DNA from: Syntrophotalea acetylenivorans
Lineage (GTDB): Bacteria; Desulfobacterota; Desulfuromonadia; Desulfuromonadales; Syntrophotaleaceae
Assembly (NCBI RefSeq): GCF_001887775.1
Contig: NZ_CP015519.1
Location: forward strand, 1,426,001 to 1,490,000
Reading direction: 5' to 3'
DNA length: 64,000 nt
Below, piece by piece: positions 9,277 through 18,074 of this stretch. The notes under the pieces are model-generated. The model was not told the DNA's origin, made no database searches, and worked only from the letters and a program-made list of their open reading frames with translations. Positions within the stretch are counted from its first letter, which is position 1. Each line of letters opens with the position of its first letter. Made by a program: the position numbers and the translations under genes.

Positions 9277-10478
9277 TGTGGTGGAACACCTTTCTGCTCG
9301 CCCTGCGCTCCATTCGCCGCAACTTGATGCGTTCTTTCCTGACCATCCTCGGCATCGTCATCGGTGTCGCCGCGGTTATCACCATGGTCACCCTCGGCAA
9401 CGGCGCCACCCGGTCGGTGTCCGAGCAGATCTCCAGCATGGGCAGCAACCTGCTTATGGTGATGCCGGGCCAGCGTTTCGGACCCGGCTCCGACGAGGCG
9501 GCAAAGTTCAAAAGCGCCGACGTCGAAGCCATTCGCAACCAGATCAGCGGCGTCAAGCTGGTCTCGCCGGTAGTGAACAAGTCAGCGGTCGCCGTCTACC
9601 AGGCCGACAACTGGTCCACAATGGTCTCCGGCAGCAATGGGGATTACTTCGATGTGGGAAATTGGGAGCTGGAAGCCGGCAGGGTCTTTAACGAAACGGA
9701 GCAGCGCAGCGGTAAGGCGGTGTGCGTAATCGGCGAGACGGTGCGCGAGAAGCTGTTCGGCGGTCAAAATCCGGTGGGCGCCGACATTCGCATCAAACAG
9801 TTCTCCTGCCAGGTCATCGGCCTGCTCAAATCGAAGGGCCAGTCGGCCATGGGAAGCGACCAGGACGACACGGTGGTCATGCCCCTGCGCACCGTCCAGC
9901 GCCGCCTCGCCGGCAGTCAGGACATCGGTCGCATCATGGTTTCGGTAAGCGACAGCGATTCCATCGACACGGTCACGACCCAGCTCACTCTATTGCTGAG
10001 AGAGCGACGCAACATCGACGAGAACGAAGACGACAACTTTAAGGTGATGGACACCCGGCAGCTTGCAGAAACCCTCACCAGCACCACCAAGATCCTCACC
10101 ATGCTGCTCGGTGCGGTAGCGGCGGTCAGTCTGCTGGTGGGCGGCATCGGCATCATGAACATCATGCTGGTGTCGGTGACCGAGCGAACCCGCGAGATCG
10201 GGACCCGCCTCGCTATCGGCGCACTGGAAAGGGAAGTGCTGATGCAATTCCTCATCGAGGCGGTGGTACTGTCCAGCCTCGGCGGCCTGACCGGCATCGT
10301 GCTGGCGACCGGGGCCTCCCTGTTTCTGGCCGGGCTGATGGGCATCCCCTTTCTGTTCGACCCGGGCATCAACCTTGTGGCCTTCCTGTTTTCCGCGGCC
10401 ATCGGCGTGATCTTCGGCTTTTTCCCGGCGCGCCGCGCGGCCGGCCTCAATCCCATCGATGCCCTGCGCCACGAATAG
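9276..10478 (+). CDS. ABC transporter permease (MacB type)
   Basis: This 400-residue MacB/FtsX-fold permease has one N-terminal membrane helix (FLTILGIVIGVAAVITMVTL), a periplasmic MacB core domain of about 225 residues, and three C-terminal helices. GGIGIMNIMLVSVTERTREIG is the characteristic coupling-helix region, and the protein ends with FFPARRAAGLNPIDALRHE, standard for the family. It is the last gene of the efflux operon. An inverted repeat follows it before the convergent GNAT-kinase gene. Confidence 0.93.
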   Translation: MWWNTFLLALRSIRRNLMRSFLTILGIVIGVAAVITMVTLGNGATRSVSEQISSMGSNLLMVMPGQRFGPGSDEAAKFKSADVEAIRNQISGVKLVSPVVNKSAVAVYQADNWSTMVSGSNGDYFDVGNWELEAGRVFNETEQRSGKAVCVIGETVREKLFGGQNPVGADIRIKQFSCQVIGLLKSKGQSAMGSDQDDTVVMPLRTVQRRLAGSQDIGRIMVSVSDSDSIDTVTTQLTLLLRERRNIDENEDDNFKVMDTRQLAETLTSTTKILTMLLGAVAAVSLLVGGIGIMNIMLVSVTERTREIGTRLAIGALEREVLMQFLIEAVVLSSLGGLTGIVLATGASLFLAGLMGIPFLFDPGINLVAFLFSAAIGVIFGFFPARRAAGLNPIDALRHE

Positions 10479-10485
10479 CAGGCTG

Positions 10486-10524
10486 TTGAAAAACCGCCTT
10501 GAAGCCCACGGAAGGGCGGTTCAA
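10486..10524. terminator. convergent inverted repeat, possible terminator
   Basis: TTGAAaaACCGCC...GGGCGGTTCAA forms a stable hairpin between the convergent efflux permease and GNAT-kinase genes. No clear T tract follows on either strand, so it may be a Rho-independent-like element or an mRNA 3'-end stabiliser. Confidence 0.5.
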
Positions 10525-10542
10525 CATCCTGACAACCGAGAA

Positions 10543-12507
10543 TCAGTCGATACAGGCCAGGCCGCTAAACTCATCGTCGGACGCGGTAATGAACTCGTCA
10601 ATTCGATCCTCCGGCAAGTTGGCCATCTCACCGAGAGTCGTGGTCTTCAGGGTATCGATCTCCCACTCGGTAGTGTTGTAGGTGGTGTGATAAAAAGACA
10701 AACACTTCTCTTCCTTCAGCCCCATCTCCAGAAATTGGCGGGCCCCCTGACGAATCAACCTCAACTTGCGACGGATGTCAGACAGTCCAACCACAGTCCA
10801 GACCCCCAACACGATGGGGCTCTCCAGGTTCTTCACATCGCCGACAAATTCACCGCGCAGTAGATCATTACGATCCACCCCCAGATAGGGGACGAAATCC
10901 ATATGCTCGGCAAGTTTGCGTTCGCTGGAGAAGAAGCGACCGCTGACAGGGTCGAGGGTAAAAATGATATGGTGCTGGATGTCCTGGCCATAGCTCTTGA
11001 ACAGCATGCCTTTGAAAGCATCAAAATCGAATTTCTTGGCCAGAAAGGTCTCGTTGCGCTTGATGCGCTTGAGGATGGTCGCCAACCAGATCTTGATAAT
11101 CTGTTGGTCGATACGGCACTTGTCCAGCTCCTGCTTGAGATACTGCCAGTTGTGCCCGCCGTAGCGGTAAAGCAAAACGGTGCGGTAGATATCGCGCACG
11201 TTGTTATAGCGGCTGAACTGGTTGATCAGGTCGTAGCTGAAGATCTCCATCTGCCGCAGCTGCCAGATAAACACCGCCACCTGAATTCGGCTGCTGCGTG
11301 CAGTCACCAACACCCGCTGAGAAATCTTGAACAACGAGATGTAGCGGGATTCGAGCACCGCCATCAGGTTGCTGCTGCTGCGGGTGCTGCGTTTCAGGGC
11401 GATGGTCCAGCGGGTAAAGCGGCCCGGTTCGCTCTCCACCACGATGTTGTTCCTGCCGAAGGAGGAGAATATCTGCCGGGTACCGAGCCCTTCCCCCTCC
11501 TTAGTGGTCTTGCCTACGAACAGCGGCAGGCCGTCCTCCCCCTTCTCCAACCGCTCCGGTTCGATGCCGAGGCCGTTGTCCTCGATGATCAGCGTCACCC
11601 CTTCCGGGTGCGGTTGCAAAATAATATCGATCAGTCCCCGCCGGCAGGCACCGGCGATGGCGTCCAGGGCATTAGAGACGATGTTGATCAGCGCCCGGCT
11701 GTAGTTGATATAGTTGCCGGCCACCTCCGGCACGTTGCCGCCCAGGGTCAGCCGAATGTCGCAAGCCACCGCCGCGGTCTCGATCACCGGAATGACCCGT
11801 TCCTGAATCAGCTCCTTGATGTCCACCTTGTGCATCTCGGAGATCTTGTCCTCGTAGACGTTCAAGGTGTTGAGCAGCGCCGTCGTCTCCCGGTTAACGT
11901 CCTCCACTACCTTATGGAAGTTATCGACGGAAATCACCCCGATCATGTCCAGCAGCACTTTAAGGGATTTGCGCGCGTCGTGACGCACCCGGCTCAGCTG
12001 CTCCGCCAGGGAAAAATCCTTGCCGCGCAGCCGGGTCATGCGCTCGGCAATAGTCTGCGCCTGCCCCGCCAGCAGAGAAAAAGTCATCTTGCGATAGACG
12101 GTGCTCTCTTCATACTTAAAAGCCCGCGCGGTGTAAAAGGACACCACGCTGCCGAGCTTTTCCCATACATAAAGGTAGATGGTGCTCTCGGGGGGCACCT
12201 CTCGGGCCAGCTTTTCGACAAAGGCCGAACCGATACCCTTGCCCCGACCAAAAGGACTGGTCACCTGAGTATAGATGTGAAAGCGAGTCTGCTTTTTATT
12301 GGAATAGACTACCATGTAGCCGAGAATCTCCCCCTCCTCGTCCCACACGTAGCTGTGCCGGTAATCCTTGTCGATCTTCTTGTCCTTGACGTAGGGCGAC
12401 GGGATCAGCACCGTATCGATGTTCAGAAACGGAATCTTGCGGATGCGCTGCTCGTCCTCCGGAGTCAAACCGCGGATATAGGGAAATTCAGGTTTTTCTT
12501 CAGCCAT
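10543..12507 (-). CDS. GNAT acetyltransferase-histidine kinase fusion
   Basis: This is a soluble 654-residue multidomain protein with no membrane helix. Residues 1-~145 form a GNAT fold; the acetyl-CoA motif is SPFGRGKGIGSAF (about 84-96). Residues ~165-230 form a dimerisation/phosphoacceptor segment with RHDARKSL (His near 176), resembling Spo0B-type H boxes. Residues ~265-375 are a HATPase with N box INIVSNALDAI, G1 DNGLGI and G2 EGEGLGTRQIF. The last ~270 residues are a helix-rich region I do not recognise. The ATG at 12507 is preferred over an upstream TTG (12531) because of the AAAGG site. No response regulator is adjacent. Whether the GNAT part is catalytic or a sensor is unknown. Confidence 0.8.
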   Translation of the reverse strand: MAEEKPEFPYIRGLTPEDEQRIRKIPFLNIDTVLIPSPYVKDKKIDKDYRHSYVWDEEGEILGYMVVYSNKKQTRFHIYTQVTSPFGRGKGIGSAFVEKLAREVPPESTIYLYVWEKLGSVVSFYTARAFKYEESTVYRKMTFSLLAGQAQTIAERMTRLRGKDFSLAEQLSRVRHDARKSLKVLLDMIGVISVDNFHKVVEDVNRETTALLNTLNVYEDKISEMHKVDIKELIQERVIPVIETAAVACDIRLTLGGNVPEVAGNYINYSRALINIVSNALDAIAGACRRGLIDIILQPHPEGVTLIIEDNGLGIEPERLEKGEDGLPLFVGKTTKEGEGLGTRQIFSSFGRNNIVVESEPGRFTRWTIALKRSTRSSSNLMAVLESRYISLFKISQRVLVTARSSRIQVAVFIWQLRQMEIFSYDLINQFSRYNNVRDIYRTVLLYRYGGHNWQYLKQELDKCRIDQQIIKIWLATILKRIKRNETFLAKKFDFDAFKGMLFKSYGQDIQHHIIFTLDPVSGRFFSSERKLAEHMDFVPYLGVDRNDLLRGEFVGDVKNLESPIVLGVWTVVGLSDIRRKLRLIRQGARQFLEMGLKEEKCLSFYHTTYNTTEWEIDTLKTTTLGEMANLPEDRIDEFITASDDEFSGLACID

Positions 12508-12892
12508 GATGCGGATTCGCCTTTCTTTCAAAAACTTCCGTAACTCACCAAATAAACAGTCGGATTCATTATAGTTGGTATCAAAATATTGTAACGCGGA
12601 TGTTGCTTAATTGCACTCTTTGCTTCACGTAGAAGCTGCAGCTGACCACAGTGGACAGCATTATTTTTCAGTTTGACAATCCATTTAAGCCAGACAAAGA
12701 TGATTTTTTATTTAATTGGCCCACAACTATCTAACTGCTTTTGCAGGTAAGCTGAAACGATAACAATAGCCAGGCGACATGCATGATATACATAAAACAG
12801 AGAGGCATTTAAGAACACCTCGGCGGTGGCATTGCAGCTGCCTCTTTGTTCGGTATTTATCACGGAGTTAACCCAAAAAGGAGAGACACCAC
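12508..12892. other. 385-bp divergent intergenic region
   Basis: The region lies between the divergent GNAT-kinase and VOC genes and has no coding content. It holds the minus-strand promoter listed separately. Near the VOC gene, AGAGGCA and TGCCTCT (about 12801-12847) are complementary and could pair across about 33 nt. I could not match this to a known riboswitch. Confidence 0.5.
12568..12595 (-). promoter_or_regulatory. putative sigma-70 promoter of the GNAT-kinase gene
   Basis: Read on the minus strand, GTTACA, a 16-bp spacer and a consensus TATAAT lie about 60 nt upstream of the ATG at 12507. Confidence 0.5.
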
Positions 12893-13309
12893 ATGCAACC
12901 CCGCATCAGCATGATCACTCTGGGAGTTCGAGAGCTCGCCGCATCGGTGAAGTTCTATGAAGAAGGGCTGGGCTTCCCGCGCATGGACTCTCCTCCCGAG
13001 GTGGCCTTTTTCACTCTCAACGGCACTTGGCTGGGATTGTACGGCCGGGACGCGCTGGCAGAAGACGCCACGGTATCGGCTGAAGGTTCGGGCTTTGCCG
13101 CTGTCTCATTGGCTCATAATGTCCCGTCGGAAGAGGAAGTAGACGAAGTGATGAATCAGGCCCTTGCGGCTGGTGCGACGCTGGTCAAGCAACCACAGAA
13201 GGTATTCTGGGGCGGCTACAGCGGCTACTTCAAGGACCCCGACGGCCACCTGTGGGAGATCGCCCACAACCCCCACTTTTGGGTGGGTCCGGTTGACGAG
13301 GACAATTGA
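12893..13309 (+). CDS. VOC-family (glyoxalase/bleomycin-resistance fold) protein
   Basis: This 138-residue single-domain vicinal-oxygen-chelate protein starts with RISMITLGVRELAASVKFYEEGLGF and ends with GYSGYFKDPDGHLWEIAHNP, the two halves of the paired beta-alpha-beta-beta-beta fold. The DPDGHLWEIA motif contains the usual metal-ligand glutamate. The start is well supported by AAAAGGAGAG. Members include glyoxalase I, antibiotic-binding and dioxygenase proteins; the sequence alone does not identify the substrate. It is a single gene, followed by about 240 bp without genes. Confidence 0.85.
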   Translation: MQPRISMITLGVRELAASVKFYEEGLGFPRMDSPPEVAFFTLNGTWLGLYGRDALAEDATVSAEGSGFAAVSLAHNVPSEEEVDEVMNQALAAGATLVKQPQKVFWGGYSGYFKDPDGHLWEIAHNPHFWVGPVDEDN

Positions 13310-13491
13310 CATGGAAATGGCCCCGTTGTCAGGACAGTTTGGCAGCCTAAACAAGGCGGATCGCCATGGGGTTCAGGCCGCCATGCAGCGCCATCAAGTC
13401 CCTATTTAGAAGATCAAAAAATATTTCATCCGAAGACCCAAATAAGGCTATTTTTCCGCTATAAAAATCGGTTATATTGCAACAAATTTTA

Positions 13492-13523
13492 CACCCCCTC
13501 TGGGCCTTGCCTTCGAGGGGGTG
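13492..13523. promoter_or_regulatory. strong hairpin upstream of the radical SAM gene
   Basis: A perfect 9-bp stem CACCCCCTC/GAGGGGGTG with a 14-nt loop ends 27 nt before the preferred ATG at 13551. It lacks a T tract on the plus strand. Read leftward it is followed by TAAAATTT, so it could be a weak terminator or a leader structure. Confidence 0.5.
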
Positions 13524-13550
13524 ATTTCGTCGGTTGGAGGTCAGGTGGCC

Positions 13551-14966
13551 ATGGAAATGTCGGCGAGTATGCGCGATCGGTTGATCGCGGCAAACCAGCG
13601 GGAATACGGGGAGCGCTATGAGCAGTTGCGCTTTCCTGCCCCAGCAGAAGCGCAACGGGCTCTGGCCCGCCGCGCCGAGTTGCTGGATGATTTGTACGGG
13701 CGGGTGGTAGTCGGTAACGGCGGCACCAAGCTCGATTGCACCGGCCTGTCGCCGGGTTGCCGTATTTGCGCCGAAGGGGGTTGGTCCTGCCTATTTATCA
13801 CCGGCCGCTGCAACTGTCGCTGTTTTTACTGCCCCACAGGCCAGACCGAAAACGACCTGCCAACCACCAATGCGGTGGATTTTCGTACTCCGGCCGACTA
13901 TGTCGGTTATCTAGAGCGCTTCGGCTTTCGCGGTGCCAGCATCAGCGGTGGCGAACCGCTGATGAACCCCAAACGTTCACTGGCTTATGTGCGTGCCATA
14001 AAAAAACACTTCGGTGACGCCATGTACGTCTGGCTTTACACGAACGGCACCTTGGCCGACGAAGACCTGCTCCGTCAGTTGGCCGATGCGGGGCTTGACG
14101 AAATCCGCTTCGACATCGGCGCTAACGATTATCAGCTCGACAAACTGCGACTGGCCGCCGGGGTGATCCCAACCCTCACCGTGGAAATTCCCGCCATCCC
14201 TGAAGATCTGCCGCGCCTCAAGGGGATGCTGGGCGAACTGCGCGACGCCGGGGTCATGCACCTTAACTTGCACCAGATGCGTCTCACTCCCTACAACTTC
14301 GAACATCTGGCCCAACGCGGCTACACCTTTCTGCACGGAGAGAAGGTAACGGTTCTCGAATCGGAACTGACCGCCCTGGAGGTGCTGCAATACAGCCTCG
14401 ACAACAACATCGGCCTGCCGGTCAACTATTGCTCTTTTGTGTTTAAAAACCGCTATCAAAGCCAAGCGGGTCGCCTGCGCAACAGTCGGTTCATGGTCAA
14501 GTCTTTCGAATCCGTCACCCAAAATGGCTATATTCGCACCCTGACCCTGCTTGGCGAAGCGGCGGTGGTAACTCGGCAGATCGAAAGTTTCAAAACAATG
14601 TCCATAGATGACAGTCTGTGGAACAAGGGGAATGGTCCTGATAAGCTTCTCATTCATCCGCAACTGATGGGAAAGATCGACAGTCGCGCCTTTCGCCTTC
14701 AGGTCGGTTATGCCAGCTGCCGTCAATTGCCATCAATCAGCTACCACAATCCTTTTGTGACCATCCCGGTAAGTCCGACGAAGTCAGTGATTATCGAGCG
14801 GGGCCGTGCCGCGGCCGACGTTGAATTGGGCGAGGAGGCGCAAGAGCGTTTCATATCGTTCTTCCTTTCCGGAGATAATTCATCACCAATGATCGCAGGC
14901 AACGACTCTTTGGCCGAATTGGTCCCCTTTGAACACGGCCGGCAGGGGTTGCAGGATTATTTCTAA
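13551..14966 (+). CDS. radical SAM protein
   Basis: This 471-residue enzyme is predicted to bind a [4Fe-4S] cluster and cleave S-adenosylmethionine. The cluster motif is CNCRCFYC (CxxxCxxC, about residues 88-95), followed by GGEP-type SISGGEPLMNP. The core barrel runs to ~residue 290 and a ~170-residue C-terminal region is unassigned. Additional cysteines just before the motif (CTGLSPGCRICAEGGWSC) could hold an auxiliary metal site. The frame opens at a GTG at 13521 inside a hairpin, but the ATG at 13551 has TGGAGG 10 nt upstream and is preferred. No substrate protein or partner maturase is adjacent, so the reaction is unknown. Confidence 0.85.
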   Translation: MEMSASMRDRLIAANQREYGERYEQLRFPAPAEAQRALARRAELLDDLYGRVVVGNGGTKLDCTGLSPGCRICAEGGWSCLFITGRCNCRCFYCPTGQTENDLPTTNAVDFRTPADYVGYLERFGFRGASISGGEPLMNPKRSLAYVRAIKKHFGDAMYVWLYTNGTLADEDLLRQLADAGLDEIRFDIGANDYQLDKLRLAAGVIPTLTVEIPAIPEDLPRLKGMLGELRDAGVMHLNLHQMRLTPYNFEHLAQRGYTFLHGEKVTVLESELTALEVLQYSLDNNIGLPVNYCSFVFKNRYQSQAGRLRNSRFMVKSFESVTQNGYIRTLTLLGEAAVVTRQIESFKTMSIDDSLWNKGNGPDKLLIHPQLMGKIDSRAFRLQVGYASCRQLPSISYHNPFVTIPVSPTKSVIIERGRAAADVELGEEAQERFISFFLSGDNSSPMIAGNDSLAELVPFEHGRQGLQDYF

Positions 14967-15109
14967 AAAACTTCACAGCCGACTCACGCCACAACGCCAT
15001 GTAGAATTCAATCCCTTCCCGCCCCCCTTTTGTCCAACATTGCTTGGCTTAAGCCCCTTATCCACCTATAATTGTTTTATCTTTTCCTTTTTGCAGGCGA
15101 TATCCGGAT

Positions 15110-16939
15110 ATGCCCTCTTTTTCTAAATCGAAGCTGCGCGACAAGCTGCTCCGCTGGTGGAGCACGCCACGCATCTTTAAATTCTTCCTGCTGCGCCTGC
15201 GTCTGGCCGCTACCTATCAGGCAGTGGACCGCTACACGGTGCTGTTCTGGGCTGGGCTGGTCGGGATACTCGGCGGCCTTTCCTCAGTACTGTTCCGCCG
15301 CCTGCTCGATCTGATGGCCTTTGTCCTGAGTGGTCGCCACGGCAGTATCGTGGAGATCTTCTCAGGCCTGCCGCCCTGGCAACGTCTGGCTACGCCAATA
15401 GTCGGCGGTCTGGTCGCCGGTGGGGTACTATACTTCGGCGGCCGCTGGCATTCACGCCGAAGCAGTTCTACCGATTTCATGGAAGCGGTAGTTCTCGGCG
15501 AAGGGACTCTGTCCTTTCGCTCCAGTATTGTGAAAATTCTTTCGGCAACTTTTTCGGTTACCTCCGGCGGCTCCATCGGTCGCGAAGGACCGATGGTGCA
15601 ACTCTCTTCCCTGCTCGCCTCTATGGTCGGTCGCACCCGCAAATGGTCGGTCGCACAACGGCGACTGATTCTTGCCTGCGGCGCCTCGGCGGGCATCGCC
15701 GCGGCCTACAACGCGCCCATCGCCGGGGCGCTGTTCGTCGCTGAGATCGTGGTTGGCTCCATCGCCATGGAAACCTTTGGCCCACTGATCTTTTCTTCGG
15801 TATTAGCCACCCAGACGGTACGTTTTCTGGCCGACAGCGATCCCCTGTACGTCATCCCCCCCTTTCACCTGCAATCGGGATTGGAACTGTTCTACTACCT
15901 GGCCCTTGGCCTGCTGGCCGGGCTGGTGGCCCCCTGGTTTTTGCGCGCCCTGCGCGGCAGCGAAAAGCTGTTCACTAAGACCTGTCTGCCAGCCTATCTG
16001 CGCCTTGCCCTGGGCGGCCTGGTGGTCGGGGTCCTGGCCCTGCGCTACCCGGAAGTGTGCGGCAACGGCTACAGCGTGGTCACCGGCATTCTGCAAGAGC
16101 AATGGCTGTGGTCGAGCCTGGTGGTTCTGCTGCTGCTGAAAGTGACCGCCACCTCCGCCAGTTTCGGTTCCGGTGCGGTGGGCGGGGTCTTTACCCCGAC
16201 CTTGTTCGTCGGCGCCAGCGTCGGTTATTTATTCGGCCATGCCTGTGAAGGTCTCGGCCTCGGCGGCCTTCCGGAACCGGGAGCCCTGGCCCTGACCGGC
16301 ATGGGCATGGTGCTGGCGGCCACCACCCACGCACCGCTTATGGCCATTATCATGATCTTTGAGATGACCCTCGACTACCAGCTGATACTGCCTCTAATGC
16401 TCGGTTGTGTGCTGGCTCATTTCACTGCCCTGGGTTTCGAGAGCGGTTCTATCTATAGCGCTTCCCTAAAGCGCAAAGGTGCCGATTATGCCCAGCGACA
16501 ACTGGCCTTGTTAAAAGTCGGCGGATTGATGAAATCCGATCCGGCACGGGTTCGACCGGATGCCCCCTTTAATCAGATAGCCAAGCATTTCGTCCTGCAT
16601 ACCTATCAATATCTTTATGTGGTAAATGAACAGGGGATCTACCTTGGCGCTGTAGGGCTGCAGGACATCAAACAATACCTCGGCAACTCTTTTTTGGATA
16701 ATCTGATTGTCGCTCAGGACCTGTTGACCGATGGCCCTCCGATCATCCATTACTCCGCTTCCCTAGAAGAAGCTTTGGAGAAGTTCAGCCATTACACAGG
16801 GGAGCGACTGCCGGTGGTCTCGGATGGCCCATCGCCCCGACTGCTGGGCAGCCTGGGTAAAACCGACCTGCTGCTGGCCCTGGCTGAGCGGGTGCCTGCC
16901 GCTGAGGGGCAGTTTGCCGACCAGACAAAGAAGGGGTAG
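15110..16939 (+). CDS. ClC-family chloride channel/transporter with CBS domains
   Basis: This inner membrane ClC protein of 609 residues has the conserved anion-pathway motifs GSIGREGPMVQ (gating glutamate in GREGP, about residues 153-163) and GSGAVGGVFTPTLFVGA (helix N region). About 11 hydrophobic segments span residues 40-445. A cytoplasmic CBS pair (about 465-595) probably binds nucleotide and modulates transport. Whether it is a channel or a Cl-/H+ exchanger cannot be decided from sequence alone. The start ATG has only a weak Shine-Dalgarno sequence. The K+ channel gene follows after 139 bp on the same strand. Confidence 0.93.
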   Translation: MPSFSKSKLRDKLLRWWSTPRIFKFFLLRLRLAATYQAVDRYTVLFWAGLVGILGGLSSVLFRRLLDLMAFVLSGRHGSIVEIFSGLPPWQRLATPIVGGLVAGGVLYFGGRWHSRRSSSTDFMEAVVLGEGTLSFRSSIVKILSATFSVTSGGSIGREGPMVQLSSLLASMVGRTRKWSVAQRRLILACGASAGIAAAYNAPIAGALFVAEIVVGSIAMETFGPLIFSSVLATQTVRFLADSDPLYVIPPFHLQSGLELFYYLALGLLAGLVAPWFLRALRGSEKLFTKTCLPAYLRLALGGLVVGVLALRYPEVCGNGYSVVTGILQEQWLWSSLVVLLLLKVTATSASFGSGAVGGVFTPTLFVGASVGYLFGHACEGLGLGGLPEPGALALTGMGMVLAATTHAPLMAIIMIFEMTLDYQLILPLMLGCVLAHFTALGFESGSIYSASLKRKGADYAQRQLALLKVGGLMKSDPARVRPDAPFNQIAKHFVLHTYQYLYVVNEQGIYLGAVGLQDIKQYLGNSFLDNLIVAQDLLTDGPPIIHYSASLEEALEKFSHYTGERLPVVSDGPSPRLLGSLGKTDLLLALAERVPAAEGQFADQTKKG

Positions 16940-17078
16940 CGGGTTATGTTTTTGAGGCTTTGGTTGCACCATGGCGTGAAGAAAGGGGTTTAATGACTGA
17001 GACAAAGAAGGGTAAACTGGCCCGGGATTTAAACTCCCTTTAGTTTTCTGTCCAGCCCAAAACCACGGAAGGCCACAA

Positions 17079-17921
17079 ATGACCTGGCTGAAAGATGAAC
17101 GTTACGAACCACCACCGCGGCGAAACCACTGGCGGATGAAGCTGCACGAAGTGATATTCGAAGCCGACACCCCGGCGGGCAAGGCCTTTGATGTGCTGCT
17201 TATCCTCAGCATCCTGGCCAGCGTGGTTGCGGTGATGCTCGACAGCATGGGTGCGGTGCGCCTGGAGTACGGGAGACTTCTTTACCTGATCGAGTGGTTC
17301 TTCACCTTGCTCTTCTCGGTTGAGTATATTCTTCGCTTAGTGTGTGTCGGCCGACCAAGCAAGTACGCGACCAGTTTTTACGGGGTAGTCGACCTGCTTG
17401 CGATCATTCCCACCTACTTGAGCCTGGTGTTGCCCGGAAGCCAGTATCTACTGGTGATCCGACTGCTGCGCATTCTTCGCATCTTCCGTATTCTGAAGCT
17501 GGTTCCTTATCTCGGAGAAGCGCGCCTGCTCATGCAGGCATTACGCGCCAGCGGTCGTAAAATAGCCGTCTTTCTCTTTACGGTACTGACGTTGGTCGTT
17601 ATCTTCGGATCGCTGATGTACGTTATTGAAAGCTCGGAAAGCGGCTTCACCAGCATTCCACGCAGCATCTATTGGGCGATCGTCACCCTGACCACGGTCG
17701 GCTATGGCGACATCTCTCCCCAAACGGTCTTGGGACAGACTCTGGCCTCCCTGGTAATGATTCTAGGCTACAGCATCATTGCCGTTCCCACCGGCATCGT
17801 GACGGTGGAGATGTCCCACGCCTTCGGCCGAAAGATCTCGACCCAGGCATGCCCCGAATGCAGTGCCGAGGGACACGATGACGACGCTCGCTACTGTAAG
17901 TTTTGCGGTTCTGCGCTGTAA
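17079..17921 (+). CDS. voltage-gated-type K+ channel with C-terminal zinc ribbon
   Basis: This 280-residue six-helix ion channel has an S4-like arginine ladder (VIRLLRILRIFRILKLV, about 127-143) and the K+ selectivity filter TVGYGD (about 206-211). After S6 (IAVPTGIVTVEMS) the short cytoplasmic tail ends in a four-cysteine zinc ribbon: CPEC, a 12-residue linker, then CKFCG. Kv-like bacterial channels usually have a longer coiled coil or RCK domain instead. The tail could be a redox or metal-responsive gate or an assembly module, which is inference. It follows the ClC gene and is followed by a terminator hairpin serving the opposite strand. Confidence 0.9.
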   Translation: MTWLKDERYEPPPRRNHWRMKLHEVIFEADTPAGKAFDVLLILSILASVVAVMLDSMGAVRLEYGRLLYLIEWFFTLLFSVEYILRLVCVGRPSKYATSFYGVVDLLAIIPTYLSLVLPGSQYLLVIRLLRILRIFRILKLVPYLGEARLLMQALRASGRKIAVFLFTVLTLVVIFGSLMYVIESSESGFTSIPRSIYWAIVTLTTVGYGDISPQTVLGQTLASLVMILGYSIIAVPTGIVTVEMSHAFGRKISTQACPECSAEGHDDDARYCKFCGSAL

Positions 17922-17993
17922 GGATTAATCCACAGCAACACCTTTTTTCCACATCAGGTCCGAAATCCTTCACGCCCCTTTCATTTTTTCAAA

Positions 17994-18029
17994 CATAAAA
18001 ACGGCCGCCCTCAATAAGAGAGCGGCCCA
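17994..18029 (-). terminator. Rho-independent terminator of the OmpR-family regulator gene
   Basis: GGCCGC..CTC/GAG..GCGGCC forms a hairpin which, read leftward, is followed by GTTTTTATG. It fits termination of the minus-strand regulator gene. Confidence 0.8.
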
Positions 18030-18074
18030 ATTTACGCACCTTGTTTTTACTCACTGCTTCAAATCTATTGTATT

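Noticed and set aside
10903-12543. 546-codon open frame opposite the GNAT-kinase gene
   Set aside because: It is a mirror of a GC-rich real gene; its translation is His/Leu/Val/Gln-rich without domains, while the minus strand shows clear GNAT and HATPase motifs.
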